Virus record (IMG/VR): IMGVR_UViG_3300010885_063515
Location: 1-54,620 of that record
DNA: 54,620 nucleotides
Direction: 5' to 3' (one strand)
From: a virus
A model generated the notes under the pieces. It was not told the origin of the DNA. It was given only the letters and a program-made list of their open reading frames with translations, and ran no database searches. A program made the position numbers and the translations under genes. Positions within the stretch are counted from its first letter, which is position 1. Each line of letters begins with the position of its first letter. Shown here one piece after another: positions 1 to 7,508 of the stretch.

Positions 1-1
1 C

Positions 2-706
2 ACCCTGAAGTCGCAGTTTGCGATTACCCAGGGCGGCGCTCCGGGGCAGCAGGGCCTTTCGACTGAGCTTGAGGGTGGCGTAACCGCTATCGCCAAGAAG
101 CTTCAGAAGACCCTCTTCCAGGGAAACGCTGACACGACTGCTTCGGCAGGTACCGCAACTGAGCTTGGAGCCTACGACGCAAACGGCTTCACTGGTCTTC
201 GCAAGCTCCTCGGGGCTGCGGCGGCTACGGCTCAGATTGTCAACAAGGGCACGGCTGCCTATCTCGCAACGATCAACGACAACGTTGCCAGCATCTTGAA
301 TGCCGGTGGCAACCCGTCCGCGATCCTCTGCACGCCTGCTGACTACGCTGGCCTGGTGAATGAGCTGACGAATCTCGTCCGCTACAACGCCCCAGCGCAG
401 ACCGCACAGACCGCTGGCGCGACTTTCGGGTCGGTCGTCACGGCTGCCGGCGAGCTCCCAATCCTTGCCGTCCCAGGGGACAGCATCGGTGGGTATACGG
501 TTAGCTCGGTAAACTACCGCGATATGTACGTGGTAGACGAGTCGGTCTGGTCGATGCCGTACCTTGGTTCGGACTCAATCACGACGCTCGAGATCCCAGT
601 CGGAACGAACGGTTCCTTGTCACGCCTCTACATCATGTACTGCATGTATGGCTTGGCGAACAAGTCTCCTCAGTTCAACGGTAAGATCCGAGTCACGACC
701 GCGTAA
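2..706 (+). CDS. Major capsid protein, C-terminal part (partial at window start)
   Basis: The reading frame is open from the first base, so the N-terminus lies outside the window; about 234 codons are visible. The visible part contains a segment in which an NAGGNPSAILCTP-type loop is followed by strands and a final strand ending in GKIRVTTA, which resembles the P- and A-domain end of HK97-fold coat proteins (SU10-like or related). It would build the capsid shell. A strong terminator follows directly and the connector genes lie just downstream, the usual place for a coat gene. No ribosome site can be judged. The family assignment rests on pattern and position, not on a database match; a related head protein such as a decoration protein is less likely at this size. 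Confidence 0.75.
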   Translation, partial: TLKSQFAITQGGAPGQQGLSTELEGGVTAIAKKLQKTLFQGNADTTASAGTATELGAYDANGFTGLRKLLGAAAATAQIVNKGTAAYLATINDNVASILNAGGNPSAILCTPADYAGLVNELTNLVRYNAPAQTAQTAGATFGSVVTAAGELPILAVPGDSIGGYTVSSVNYRDMYVVDESVWSMPYLGSDSITTLEIPVGTNGSLSRLYIMYCMYGLANKSPQFNGKIRVTTA

Positions 707-729
707 GCGATCGTTTTGTAGACTTAGTG

Positions 730-763
730 AAGGGGGGCGGGGGAAACCCCGCTCCCCTTTGCT
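730..763 (+). terminator. Strong intrinsic terminator after the capsid gene
   Basis: A 13-bp stem (730-742 pairing with 747-759, one G-U pair) is closed by a GAAA tetraloop and followed by a T-rich stretch (TTTGCTTTT). It lies 24 nt after the capsid stop codon. It probably limits read-through from the highly expressed capsid gene into the less needed connector genes. Confidence 0.85.
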
Positions 764-775
764 TTTGGTGGGAAT

Positions 776-1006
776 ATGGCAAAGCGAAGAAAAAATAGAA
801 AGATATCTCATCACGAAGTAATGGCAAAAAAGGCAATTGCTTATGCTATTGCGCAAAACCCCGAATATTTGGTAGAAATTCACTGGGAATACGGAAACGC
901 AATTATGCTTTCCAATGGAACGTCTATTCGATTTGAGAATGGTCGGGCCAAAATTCCCCTTCGCCTCCTTCCGGAGGTTGAGCAGCACGGGTGCAGGCGC
1001 ATCTAA
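776..1006 (+). CDS. Small basic hypothetical protein
   Basis: Encodes 76 residues. The N-terminus is strongly basic (MAKRRKNRK) and is followed by a predicted helix and a mixed strand region around IHWEYGNAIMLSNG. No known family is recognised. The ATG is preceded by GGTGGGA at a short distance. The gene sits between the capsid terminator and the next head gene, and its 3' end lies just before the ribosome site of the gene at 1021, so it is probably translated. A capsid-associated or DNA-binding accessory role is possible from the charge but is only a guess. Confidence 0.55.
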   Translation: MAKRRKNRKISHHEVMAKKAIAYAIAQNPEYLVEIHWEYGNAIMLSNGTSIRFENGRAKIPLRLLPEVEQHGCRRI

Positions 1007-1020
1007 TAAGGAGAATCATC

Positions 1021-1341
1021 ATGGTAGATTTCACGGATCTTTTTGGTAACGAAAACACTGAAGCAGAGGTCGAGGAAGAGGTGGTTGCTCCTGTCGTTGA
1101 GGCAGCGCCAGCCCCTGTCGTGACGCAAGCACCGGCTCGTGTCGCATCAAATGTCCAGGTTTCTGCCGCAAGCGCGGACGAATGGGAAGTTGCCCCTGGC
1201 GTTTGGCAGATTGTAACTCCAGTCACTGGTGCATTTACTCTCCCAGACGGGACATGGGTTCGACCAACGGAAACCAACGGGGTTTCCCGTGCGGCAGTTC
1301 CAGCCCAGTGGGTTGAGTACGTTCGGGCCCTTCGGGGATAA
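1021..1341 (+). CDS. Hypothetical head-region protein with acidic Ala/Pro/Val-rich N-terminus
   Basis: Encodes 106 residues when started at the ATG at 1021, chosen because AAGGAG stands at a good distance upstream (about 1008-1013); a longer GTG start at 991 has no such site. Residues 1-50 are acidic and then rich in Ala, Pro and Val, which looks disordered. Residues 55-106 hold a compact part with many Trp and Pro residues (for example EVAPGVWQIV and LPDGTWVRP). The family is not recognised. The position between coat and connector genes suggests a capsid decoration, scaffold or head-joining accessory protein, which is inference from order only. Confidence 0.55.
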   Translation: MVDFTDLFGNENTEAEVEEEVVAPVVEAAPAPVVTQAPARVASNVQVSAASADEWEVAPGVWQIVTPVTGAFTLPDGTWVRPTETNGVSRAAVPAQWVEYVRALRG

Positions 1342-1395
1342 TTCGTAGGCAGTCCAATCCTGGACCGCTGAGCAGAGAAAGGCGATAATAGGCAT

Positions 1396-2319
1396 ATGGC
1401 AACTCTTTTGAAGCTCAGCGTTCCCGGGATTGTGACCGACATCGCCACGTATAACCGCCTGCAGGTTGGGCGGGCTACGAACGAGGCTGACGCCACTGCG
1501 CGCACAGGAACCTGGGAGCTCATTGAATATCAAGCCTTAATATCTAACGTTTCAACTTATGAATATACCGACGCAAGCGGGTCTTCTGTACATTGGTACT
1601 CATATCGACTAAATCATTCCGGGACTAATGCCTCGGGATCTTTTTCTACCCCCGAAGTTGGCCGAGTGTACGGCTACATTAGTGTCGGAGAGTTTAAAGA
1701 ATACGAAATTGGGGATTTGTTTAATCCCGACGGCACTGAGGTATCGGATTCAAAGATTCGCCAGATGGTGAAAATGGCAAGCTCTATGATTGACTCATTT
1801 GTTGGCTATTCTTTCGATCACCGTAGATCTACCGAGAAGCATCGTTGGGATCAGCGGACACGAAGAATATATCCAATTCATAAGGGCATCCGGTCGGTTG
1901 ACTCAGTAAGGATTCACGTAAGCGCGATGCAGTCTGCTGCGTTTACGGTCAATGACATCTTTATCAATGACGACCGCGGATATGTTGAAATCACGTCTCT
2001 TGCCAACGTAACCTATTCGCTTTTCCCGGCTATTGTTGCCCTTGGAATGATTGAGCCAGTCGCAGAAATAACCTACACCCATGGGGATAATGCTCCACCC
2101 CAGGATATTAAGGACGCAACTGCGTTGATTGTTGTTGATCTCCTTGCAAAAGATTCCCTTGCAAAGCAGGGGATGCAGGGGATCTCGCGTTTGCGTGTTG
2201 GCGAAATGGAAATCTACGCAGACCCTGCCTCTGTCGGTCCGGCCAGGGTTCCGCTTGCTGCAATCCCGCAAGCCGCGATCCTTATGCTTGACCCATATGT
2301 AAGGACTTCAATTCGATGA
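1396..2319 (+). CDS. Head-tail connector (adaptor) protein, gp6/gp15-like
   Basis: Encodes 307 residues. The C-terminal ~190 residues show the helical connector pattern: a KIRQMVKMASSMIDSFVGYSF helix, a loop with basic residues, strands, then a helix containing PPQDIKDATALIVVDLLA. This arrangement is typical of adaptor proteins that sit under the portal ring. The first ~100 residues look like an added beta domain, making the protein longer than the usual 100-200 residues. It overlaps the next gene by four bases (ATGA), indicating translational coupling in the neck operon. The ribosome site is weak (AAAGG some distance upstream). The assignment rests on pattern and gene order. Confidence 0.65.
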   Translation: MATLLKLSVPGIVTDIATYNRLQVGRATNEADATARTGTWELIEYQALISNVSTYEYTDASGSSVHWYSYRLNHSGTNASGSFSTPEVGRVYGYISVGEFKEYEIGDLFNPDGTEVSDSKIRQMVKMASSMIDSFVGYSFDHRRSTEKHRWDQRTRRIYPIHKGIRSVDSVRIHVSAMQSAAFTVNDIFINDDRGYVEITSLANVTYSLFPAIVALGMIEPVAEITYTHGDNAPPQDIKDATALIVVDLLAKDSLAKQGMQGISRLRVGEMEIYADPASVGPARVPLAAIPQAAILMLDPYVRTSIR

Positions 2320-2639
2320 TTCCTGGCCTTTTTACTATCGTATCTCTCACAAGGCCAGGGCTCACCGGCCAAGATGCAATGGGCAGTCCCATCATTGCCA
2401 ACGCCAGCGTATGGACAAAGCGCGGTCACTATCAGCAAAGCTATCACCAGGAAGGCATCGGCCCAACCGGCAGGTCAACAAAGGATGTTTATAAGTTCTG
2501 GCTTCCATTTGCCACGGGCGACTATCGCCCCCAGGTCGGAGATATCCTGAGCGCAGACAGCCGCAGCTATACCGTAGTTGAAACAGCTCAAGAGAGCCTC
2601 CGCCATCACCTTCTTGTCATTACCCGAATCACAGAGTAG
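2316..2639 (+). CDS. Head closure / stopper protein-like
   Basis: Encodes 107 residues, mostly predicted beta strand, starting in the ATGA overlap with the connector gene. The arrangement (N-terminal strand, a GQDAMGSPI-like loop, a strand with VWTKRGHYQQ, then a VGDILSADSRSYTVVET strand pair and a C-terminal strand) matches the small beta-barrel stoppers of the SPP1 gp16 / HK97 gp7 type, which close the DNA exit channel between connector and tail. It is followed after 2 nt by the gp10-like gene, the expected order for a siphovirus neck. Sequence similarity within this family is always low, so gene order is the main support. Confidence 0.6.
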   Translation: MIPGLFTIVSLTRPGLTGQDAMGSPIIANASVWTKRGHYQQSYHQEGIGPTGRSTKDVYKFWLPFATGDYRPQVGDILSADSRSYTVVETAQESLRHHLLVITRITE

Positions 2640-2641
2640 CC

Positions 2642-3337
2642 ATGGCAAAGGGCTCGGTCACATTCAATATCAAGGCCGCCGAGAGTAGCCTTAGGGCCGT
2701 CCGTAAGACCCTCCAGGAGTCAGTTGACCATCTAAACCCAACATTCCAGGCAGTGGCCGTAGAAATCGTGCAAAACGCCGTCTACGGCGGTCCTAACAGC
2801 CTTGCCGGCATGGCGTCGGAGCTTGCACCCATAGATACCGGGGCGCTGCAGGCTGGCCTTGCCTCCCCGGACTCTAGCGAGGAGTTTGATAAAGGCCGAT
2901 CATCTCAGAGCGTCTTTTCGGTCTCACCAATGGGCAAAGGTGGAGTTCAGTATGTTTCTGTGACCTACGGCACTGACCCGAAGAGGGATGACGGCACCGG
3001 ATATGCTCAATACGTAAAAGAGGATTTCCTATCTGCCCCAGCGGCAAAGTTCCGAACGAATATGGCCAGGCTTGGTACTGACATATCGCAGGCCATTGCA
3101 GCAGTCATTGCAGCCAACGTTCGCGTGGCAGCATCGAAATCCGGAACATACTCAGCTGCGAAAACTCGACTTAGCCCAACAAGCGTATTGAGATTGCTCA
3201 GGCAGTTTGGCTCAATTCCAATAGAGACAACAAGCGGAAGACAGTATGGGTACCGCAGACTTGCATCAATGTCGCGGTCCCAATACCTCAAGATCATGCG
3301 CCAGCGGCGCTATCTTGCCGGCAAACGATCTAGCTAA
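2642..3337 (+). CDS. Neck / minor tail protein, HK97 gp10-like
   Basis: Encodes 231 residues. The N-terminus contains the typical pattern of gp10-like neck proteins: an early strand, a long helix (ESSLRAVRKTLQESVDHL), then an APIDTGALQAGL segment, where P-x-D-T-G-x-L is the hallmark. The last ~60 residues are basic. It would join the neck and tail tube. It lies in the neck operon, and its 3' end overlaps the convergent metallophosphoesterase gene by 8 nt. There is no clear ribosome site; translation is probably coupled to the gene ending 2 nt upstream. It is longer than the usual ~150 residues because of the basic C-terminal extension. Confidence 0.7.
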   Translation: MAKGSVTFNIKAAESSLRAVRKTLQESVDHLNPTFQAVAVEIVQNAVYGGPNSLAGMASELAPIDTGALQAGLASPDSSEEFDKGRSSQSVFSVSPMGKGGVQYVSVTYGTDPKRDDGTGYAQYVKEDFLSAPAAKFRTNMARLGTDISQAIAAVIAANVRVAASKSGTYSAAKTRLSPTSVLRLLRQFGSIPIETTSGRQYGYRRLASMSRSQYLKIMRQRRYLAGKRSS

Positions 3338-4598
3338 GCCTAATCAGGTACTCAGCCGTAACGCCTTCTTTATGCTGGAAAAGCAGCCATTGGCAAGGCT
3401 CGCCAGCTGATGCAAGTTGCTCCTGAGCGTAGGTGTTCGAACTTTCGGTCGACCCGCCGCTCCAGTGAGTAATCCCGTTTAAGTACATCCTTGTTGGCGT
3501 ATGGAAGTGTCCAGCGGCGCTATAGTCAAATCGCGCTACCGTCATGTTCCAACCCTGAAGCTTTTTGCCAAACCCATACCATGGGAATCCAGCAAAGCCC
3601 CCACCAACTTGGTCACCGTGGAACAGGAACCACGTCTTGCCCTTTACCTCGTCTGCCGCAAACCAAGCTCGCTCACCCTCAGCAAGAGTTTCAACCCATT
3701 CGACGTTCTCTTGGCCTTTAAGCAACATTGATGCAATGCGATACATCATTGCGTCTGCGTTGCTCTCTGGATGGAATGTTCCCTTTCGACCAAGGCGGCC
3801 ATGGTTGCCAATGACGCCAACAACTTTGATCTTTTCAAAATCGCTAGAAAGTTTTCTAACCAGGCCGGCAAGGATTTCCCCGCCGTGGAAAATCTGGTTA
3901 TAAAGCGAAGCATCAACTAGGTGCGCCTGCCCAGGGAAAATGTCTTCTCCCTCAATGAGGTCGCCAAGAAGGTAAATTCTTAGCTCACGCACTGGGTGCG
4001 CCTTGCGCTGGATATCAACAAGCTTCTGGACCTTATCGGCAAGCTGCTTGATTCGGTCAGCGCAAACCTCTGAGTTATAGGTCGGAGTAATCTTTCCAAG
4101 CTGCCAATCTGAGAGCAGCAAAATCGCTGTCTCATCATCGCCCTTGCGGCCGTCATGCTTTGGCGCCTTTACCTGCTCAATATTAATCGCCGCTGCGGCT
4201 TCTCGTGCTGCCTGGTAAACAGCCTCAATCAGCTCCTGCTTTTCACGATCCTTGTCATCAAGCTTTCTAAGGGCTTTGCGATGCGCTGCCTTGAGGCGTT
4301 CAATTTCAGAGGTCGCCTCATATGCTGCATTTTCTCGCTCAGCAATTGAGCTAATAATGTCCGGCGTCATGCCAGAATTAATCTTATCTCGGAGTGATCC
4401 CGGTACCGCACTTGGCTTCCCGCCGTTGTTGATTCTCTTGTCAACAAACGATGCCTTGCCGCGAAGCAAATTGTTGCGCATGATTCTCCAGGAATCCCTG
4501 CTACGGTCTGGGTGCGAAGCAGAGAATGCTTCGTACGTCATGTTTATTGCATCCTGTTTTTCCTGCGCGGTCCATGACCGCACGGAGAACTCTGGCAT
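3330..4598 (-). CDS. Calcineurin-like metallophosphoesterase with N-terminal helical region
   Basis: Encodes 422 residues. Residues 1-145 are helical and charged, with a coiled-coil stretch at about 90-140. Residues ~155-422 are a binuclear-metal phosphoesterase domain: LLSDWQLG (D164), LGD (G212-D213), GNH (264-266), HGD (327-329) and GHFH (363-366). Position 166, where most family members have His, is Gln. Other phage members also have Q here, so it may be a subfamily trait. The likely substrate is DNA ends, nucleotides or phosphoprotein; the sequence does not decide. AAGGAG lies just before the ATG. It is encoded opposite to the surrounding virion genes, together with the small gene at 4628, as an inserted accessory cassette. 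Confidence 0.8.
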   Translation of the reverse strand: MPEFSVRSWTAQEKQDAINMTYEAFSASHPDRSRDSWRIMRNNLLRGKASFVDKRINNGGKPSAVPGSLRDKINSGMTPDIISSIAERENAAYEATSEIERLKAAHRKALRKLDDKDREKQELIEAVYQAAREAAAAINIEQVKAPKHDGRKGDDETAILLLSDWQLGKITPTYNSEVCADRIKQLADKVQKLVDIQRKAHPVRELRIYLLGDLIEGEDIFPGQAHLVDASLYNQIFHGGEILAGLVRKLSSDFEKIKVVGVIGNHGRLGRKGTFHPESNADAMMYRIASMLLKGQENVEWVETLAEGERAWFAADEVKGKTWFLFHGDQVGGGFAGFPWYGFGKKLQGWNMTVARFDYSAAGHFHTPTRMYLNGITHWSGGSTESSNTYAQEQLASAGEPCQWLLFQHKEGVTAEYLIRLS

Positions 4599-4627
4599 GA
4601 AAAACTCCTTTGCCGAGGGAGGAAAGA

Positions 4628-4810
4628 CTACTTCTTCCCAGCCGGCTTCTTCTTGGCCGTCTTAGCTGCAGACTTGGCCTTGGGCTTTGGCGCCCGCTCT
4701 ACAAGAGGCTCAGGAGAGCCCAAGAGCTTCAGTTCAACCACGTGGATGGCTCTCTTTAGCGCCTTTTCCACAACTTTTCGTACTCGATTCACTATCTTCT
4801 TCATGTTCAT
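4628..4810 (-). CDS. Small Lys/Ala-rich basic protein (histone H1-tail-like)
   Basis: Encodes 60 residues from the ATG at 4810, which has GGAAGGGAA just upstream; a longer upstream start lacks a ribosome site. Residues 1-30 form a basic amphipathic helix (MKKIVNRVRKVVEKALKRA). Residues 38-60 are a Lys/Ala/Pro tail (PKPKAKSAAKTAKKKPAGKK) like bacterial histone H1-like tails. Binding to nucleic acid or to a polyanionic surface is the reasonable inference. It precedes and is co-oriented with the metallophosphoesterase gene, so the two may act together. No family was recognised beyond composition. Confidence 0.6.
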   Translation of the reverse strand: MNMKKIVNRVRKVVEKALKRAIHVVELKLLGSPEPLVERAPKPKAKSAAKTAKKKPAGKK

Positions 4811-4840
4811 TTCCCTTCCGCCCGTCCTTGGGCAGTTCCT

Positions 4841-4846
4841 AGCATA
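4841..4846 (-). promoter_or_regulatory. Possible -10 box for the leftward pair at 4810
   Basis: On the minus strand TGTGGTATGCTAG contains TATGCT with an upstream TG, about 30 nt before the start of the small basic gene. No convincing -35 was seen. This is a weak call, supported mainly by the need for a leftward promoter here. Confidence 0.3.
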
Positions 4847-4921
4847 CCACATCTGTTAGCGATGCCCTCATGGGCGTAATGAGCGCAGAAGGGGTACGCC
4901 TAGATTGTATGCGTGAATAAA

Positions 4922-4929
4922 TATACCAT
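4922..4929 (+). promoter_or_regulatory. Possible leaderless -10 region before the tail terminator gene
   Basis: TATACCAT contains TACCAT (a TANNNT box) with 6 nt between it and the ATG at 4936. No ribosome binding sequence precedes that ATG. The spacing equals that of the two better leaderless candidates at 45875 and 51764, but the box itself is weaker. Confidence 0.35.
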
Positions 4930-4935
4930 AGCACC

Positions 4936-5334
4936 ATGACCGGAGTATACGAGGCTTTCTTCAGTGCCTTGAGCGGGGATGCCACGCTGCAGACCCTGCT
5001 TTCTGGCACGGCCACGGACAAAAAGGTATATCCCATCAACTTTACGGGTAAAAGTGGCCCTCCGGCCATCCGCGTAGCCATTCTTGGCGGCGGGAGCGAT
5101 GTTGGGTTCGGGATTGACCGTCCAATTGTGGATATTGTAATAGTGAGCAAAATCAGCGCCGCAGAGATAAATACTATTGGCAACAGGGTAGATATAGTGC
5201 TTAATAGGAAGCGTCTTGCGGGTCCAAATGGGGCTGTGCTGCATTTGTCACACAAGATAACGCAAAGGGACTTTTTCGATGACCCAAGCTTGGAATACCG
5301 GCGTGTGATCCGGTACAGCGTCATCAAAACATAA
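4936..5334 (+). CDS. Tail terminator / tail completion protein-like
   Basis: Encodes 132 residues with the alpha/beta pattern of siphovirus tail terminators (DUF3168-like). An initial helix (VYEAFFSALSGDATLQTLLSG) is followed by KKVYPINFTGKSGPPAIRV, a strand with IVDIVIVSK, a helix (INTIGNRVDIVLNRK), and final strands including YRRVIRYSVI. These proteins cap the tail tube and bind the neck. It is followed after 12 nt by the tail tube genes. No Shine-Dalgarno sequence lies before the ATG, so it may be translated from a leaderless transcript. The fold-level assignment is well supported by gene order. Confidence 0.7.
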   Translation: MTGVYEAFFSALSGDATLQTLLSGTATDKKVYPINFTGKSGPPAIRVAILGGGSDVGFGIDRPIVDIVIVSKISAAEINTIGNRVDIVLNRKRLAGPNGAVLHLSHKITQRDFFDDPSLEYRRVIRYSVIKT

Positions 5335-5346
5335 GGGAGAAAACAA

Positions 5347-6009
5347 ATGCTTACACTTGGATCTGGTGTAGTCAAGGTGGCGTTCTGGAAGTCCGGAGCG
5401 GTCATCGGACAGACCTCAAACTATTTTGCTAGCACTTCAGGCTACGGCAACACGGGCCAGCTCGTGACCGTTGGTGAGGTCGGCGGCGATGTCGAGTTCG
5501 ACATTAACTTCCAGGAGCGAGAGTTCTACGGCCAGTCAAACTTCCCAATCGCTAAGGCGTTCTTCGGCGGCAAGGCCGACATTCGCGCCCGCGGTGTGGA
5601 AATCAACTGGGACAACGTAAAGAACCTGTTCCACGTATCGCTTGGTGAGGGCACCACGCTTGACTCAACGGCGTATGCTTATGCACACGACGACTTTACT
5701 GGCGGCTCGTATTCCGTCAACTTCGACCCAGATGGCGGGCGACCAAACTCATCGATTGCGAATGTGACGGCCCTGATGGGTCTGCCACGTCCTCTGTACG
5801 TTAAGTTTGAGCACATCCGTTCAGACGATCCATCGAAGTCAGTGATAATCCATTTGCCAAAGGCGTACAGCATGCAGCTCATGATGCCGTTCACCCGTGA
5901 AGACATTGCCCGACAGGACATTGACTTCTCGGCTGTTGTGGACCGCGACTGCAAGGTCACGTCAGGCTCTTCGAGCGCGACCCCATCGGTCGTACTCATC
6001 GAGGCGTAA
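5347..6009 (+). CDS. Tail tube protein, copy 1
   Basis: Encodes 220 residues. It shares with the next gene the stretches MxTLGSG at the start, then GEVGGDVEFDI...YQEREF..GQ.NFPIAKA.FGGK..IR.RG and a C-terminal part with RSDDPS, H.KA and PFTREDI. It has a good ribosome site (GGGAG) before the ATG. It is a major tail tube protein candidate by its place between tail terminator and tail assembly chaperones and by its beta-rich pattern. Many copies would stack as hexamer rings around the tape measure protein. It lacks the extra domain found in copy 2. Which copy forms the bulk of the tube cannot be told from sequence. Confidence 0.7.
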   Translation: MLTLGSGVVKVAFWKSGAVIGQTSNYFASTSGYGNTGQLVTVGEVGGDVEFDINFQEREFYGQSNFPIAKAFFGGKADIRARGVEINWDNVKNLFHVSLGEGTTLDSTAYAYAHDDFTGGSYSVNFDPDGGRPNSSIANVTALMGLPRPLYVKFEHIRSDDPSKSVIIHLPKAYSMQLMMPFTREDIARQDIDFSAVVDRDCKVTSGSSSATPSVVLIEA

Positions 6010-6030
6010 TAGAAAGAGGGGGTTACAAAT

Positions 6031-6894
6031 ATGTTTACACTTGGTAGCGGTCGACTTCAGGTTGGTACCTGGATTTCCGGCGGTCTTTATACTCAGGTCA
6101 CCGGCGTATCTGTGACCCCCTCAACTGCCTCGGGTTCTCTCCCTGCCGGCACGTACTACGTGCGTGTCGCAGGGAAGAATGCCGCTGGTACAGCCAGCCC
6201 TTCGGCGACGTACATTACTGTACTTTCTGCAACTGGCAAGCTTACAATCAATTGGAGCGCGCTCACTGGAGCAAGCAGCGGTTATGACGTTTATGTTGGC
6301 ACTGTCATCAACTATGACTGGAAGCAGGGCTCTGTTGACGCCGGCACCACGACCTTTGAGCTGACGGCTCTTGTGGACCCTGCAGGGGCAGACCTTGCAC
6401 AATATAAGGGCATGCAGGATATTGGTGAAATTGGTGGCGACGTTGAATTTGACATCAGCTATCAGGAGCGTGAGTTCTTTGGCCAGTACAACTTCCCTAT
6501 TGCAAAGGCCCACTTCGGTGGCAAGTCTGGCATCCGAGTTCGGGGCCTTGAGCTTGACCCTATGCGATTCTCAAAGCTTTTTAGCACCACTGTGACGAAT
6601 AATGCAAGCACGTCGATTTACCCGGGCACGCTGACGTTCCGCGAAAGCCTAAACTTTGGCACCGCGGCGGTCAACCCGCTCGACCTCTCGATGCTCCGAA
6701 ATCGACCTGTTCGATGCGCCTTCTCGCACACGCGATCTGACGACCCTTCGCAGTCTGTCAATATCGTCGCGCACAAGGCATGCATTTACCAGCATAATAT
6801 TCCGTTTACACGTGAGGACATCATCAAGGTTGATCTTGAGTTCAACCTACAGTATGATTCCAGCACGGCGCAGATCGTGACAATCACGGCCTAA
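6031..6894 (+). CDS. Tail tube protein, copy 2, with inserted Ig/Fn3-like domain
   Basis: Encodes 287 residues. Residues 1-20 and ~125-287 match copy 1 closely. Between them is an insertion of roughly 100 residues (about 22-122) of beta type: VSVTPSTASGSLPAGTYYVR, a KNAAGTASPSATY strand-loop, NWSALTGASSGYDVYVG and TTTFELTALVD. This looks like a fibronectin-III or Ig-like domain of the sort displayed on tail surfaces. It follows copy 1 after 21 nt with a strong GAGGGGG ribosome site. It could be a decorated tube subunit or one used only in part of the tail. The relationship by duplication is seen directly; the domain name is inference. Confidence 0.7.
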   Translation: MFTLGSGRLQVGTWISGGLYTQVTGVSVTPSTASGSLPAGTYYVRVAGKNAAGTASPSATYITVLSATGKLTINWSALTGASSGYDVYVGTVINYDWKQGSVDAGTTTFELTALVDPAGADLAQYKGMQDIGEIGGDVEFDISYQEREFFGQYNFPIAKAHFGGKSGIRVRGLELDPMRFSKLFSTTVTNNASTSIYPGTLTFRESLNFGTAAVNPLDLSMLRNRPVRCAFSHTRSDDPSQSVNIVAHKACIYQHNIPFTREDIIKVDLEFNLQYDSSTAQIVTITA

Positions 6895-6936
6895 TCGCCT
6901 AGCTGTAGCGGCCCTTAGGGGCCAGGAGTAGTTCAC

Positions 6937-7230
6937 ATGGCTAGCCTTAATGAAGTGCGCCCAACGCGGGTGCTCACCCTCAATGACCTCGCTGACATCG
7001 AGGATAAGTTCGGAGGTCTTGACAAGGTTGACCTTACGAAGTTCACTGTACTTCGCTACATTTTGTGGCTTGTCCTTAAGAAGGATGACGCCAAGCTTGA
7101 TGAGCGAACAGTTGGTGATCAGTTTTCACTAGACACAATGCGGGAAGAGATCGATAAGGTACTTCGCTCCAGCGGCTTGATCGGCGCGGCCGACGAAGAA
7201 GGCGCTGAGGGAAAAGTAGCGGGGGCGTAA
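6937..7230 (+). CDS. Tail assembly chaperone, short form (lambda gpG-like)
   Basis: Encodes 97 residues, with AGGAG 8 nt before the ATG. It is helical and acidic (LNDLADIEDKFGGLDKVDLT, then LRYILWLVLKK), like other gpG-type chaperones that coat the tape measure protein during tail assembly. Residues 91-93 lie on the slippery sequence G GGA AAA (7209-7215); ribosomes that do not slip read on to the TAA at 7228. Its place between tail tube and tape measure genes is diagnostic. Confidence 0.8.
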   Translation: MASLNEVRPTRVLTLNDLADIEDKFGGLDKVDLTKFTVLRYILWLVLKKDDAKLDERTVGDQFSLDTMREEIDKVLRSSGLIGAADEEGAEGKVAGA

Positions 7231-7493
7231 GCTGGGGAGAGATTGACTGGGGGTCAATCATGGCATCGTACGCAGATGCTTTTGGTTACACCCCAACGGA
7301 GTTCATGCAACTGACGCTCCCACAGCTGAACGCTTACGCAAAGTACGTTGAGAAGCGAGACGATCAAATGAAGAGCGAATCGAAATCAACCCCCGCAAAA
7401 AATAAGGCAAAGTTTGCTGATGGCAAGTCAGGGATGAAAACAATTCAATCCCTTGACCACCTGGCACAAGTATTTGGAAAGCCAGGAGCATAA
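6937..7493 (+). CDS. Tail assembly chaperone, frameshifted long form (lambda gpGT-like)
   Basis: A -1 shift on the heptamer at 7209-7215 joins the 93 codons of the short form to 92 codons in the -1 frame, ending at 7493. The joined frame has no stop and reads SSGGVSWGEIDWGSI into MASYADAFGYTPTEF, the usual W...fGytP.E pattern of T-domain fusions. The T part lacks a convincing ribosome site of its own, although an ATG exists at 7260. As in lambda, the minor long product would bridge the tape measure protein and tail tube subunits. The total is 185 residues. Efficiency cannot be judged from sequence. Confidence 0.8.
7209..7259 (+). promoter_or_regulatory. Programmed -1 ribosomal frameshift site with downstream hairpin
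   Basis: G GGA AAA at 7209-7215 fits the X XXY YYZ rule in the reading frame of the gpG-like gene. A perfect 7-bp hairpin (GATTGAC 7241-7247, loop TGGGG, GTCAATC 7253-7259) starts 25 nt later and ends directly before an ATG. The hairpin is farther away than usual for a stimulator, so its role is uncertain. Confidence 0.75.
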
Positions 7494-7508
7494 CCGGGGG
7501 GAGCGCAC

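Noticed and set aside
924-1533. Leftward frames opposite the small head genes
   Set aside because: They cover three rightward genes with good order and ribosome sites, and have no recognisable motif.
7260-7493. Separate 77-residue chaperone gene
   Set aside because: The ATG has no good ribosome site and sits at the end of a hairpin, while the -1 frameshift joins the frame to the upstream gene as in lambda gpGT. Independent initiation is not excluded.
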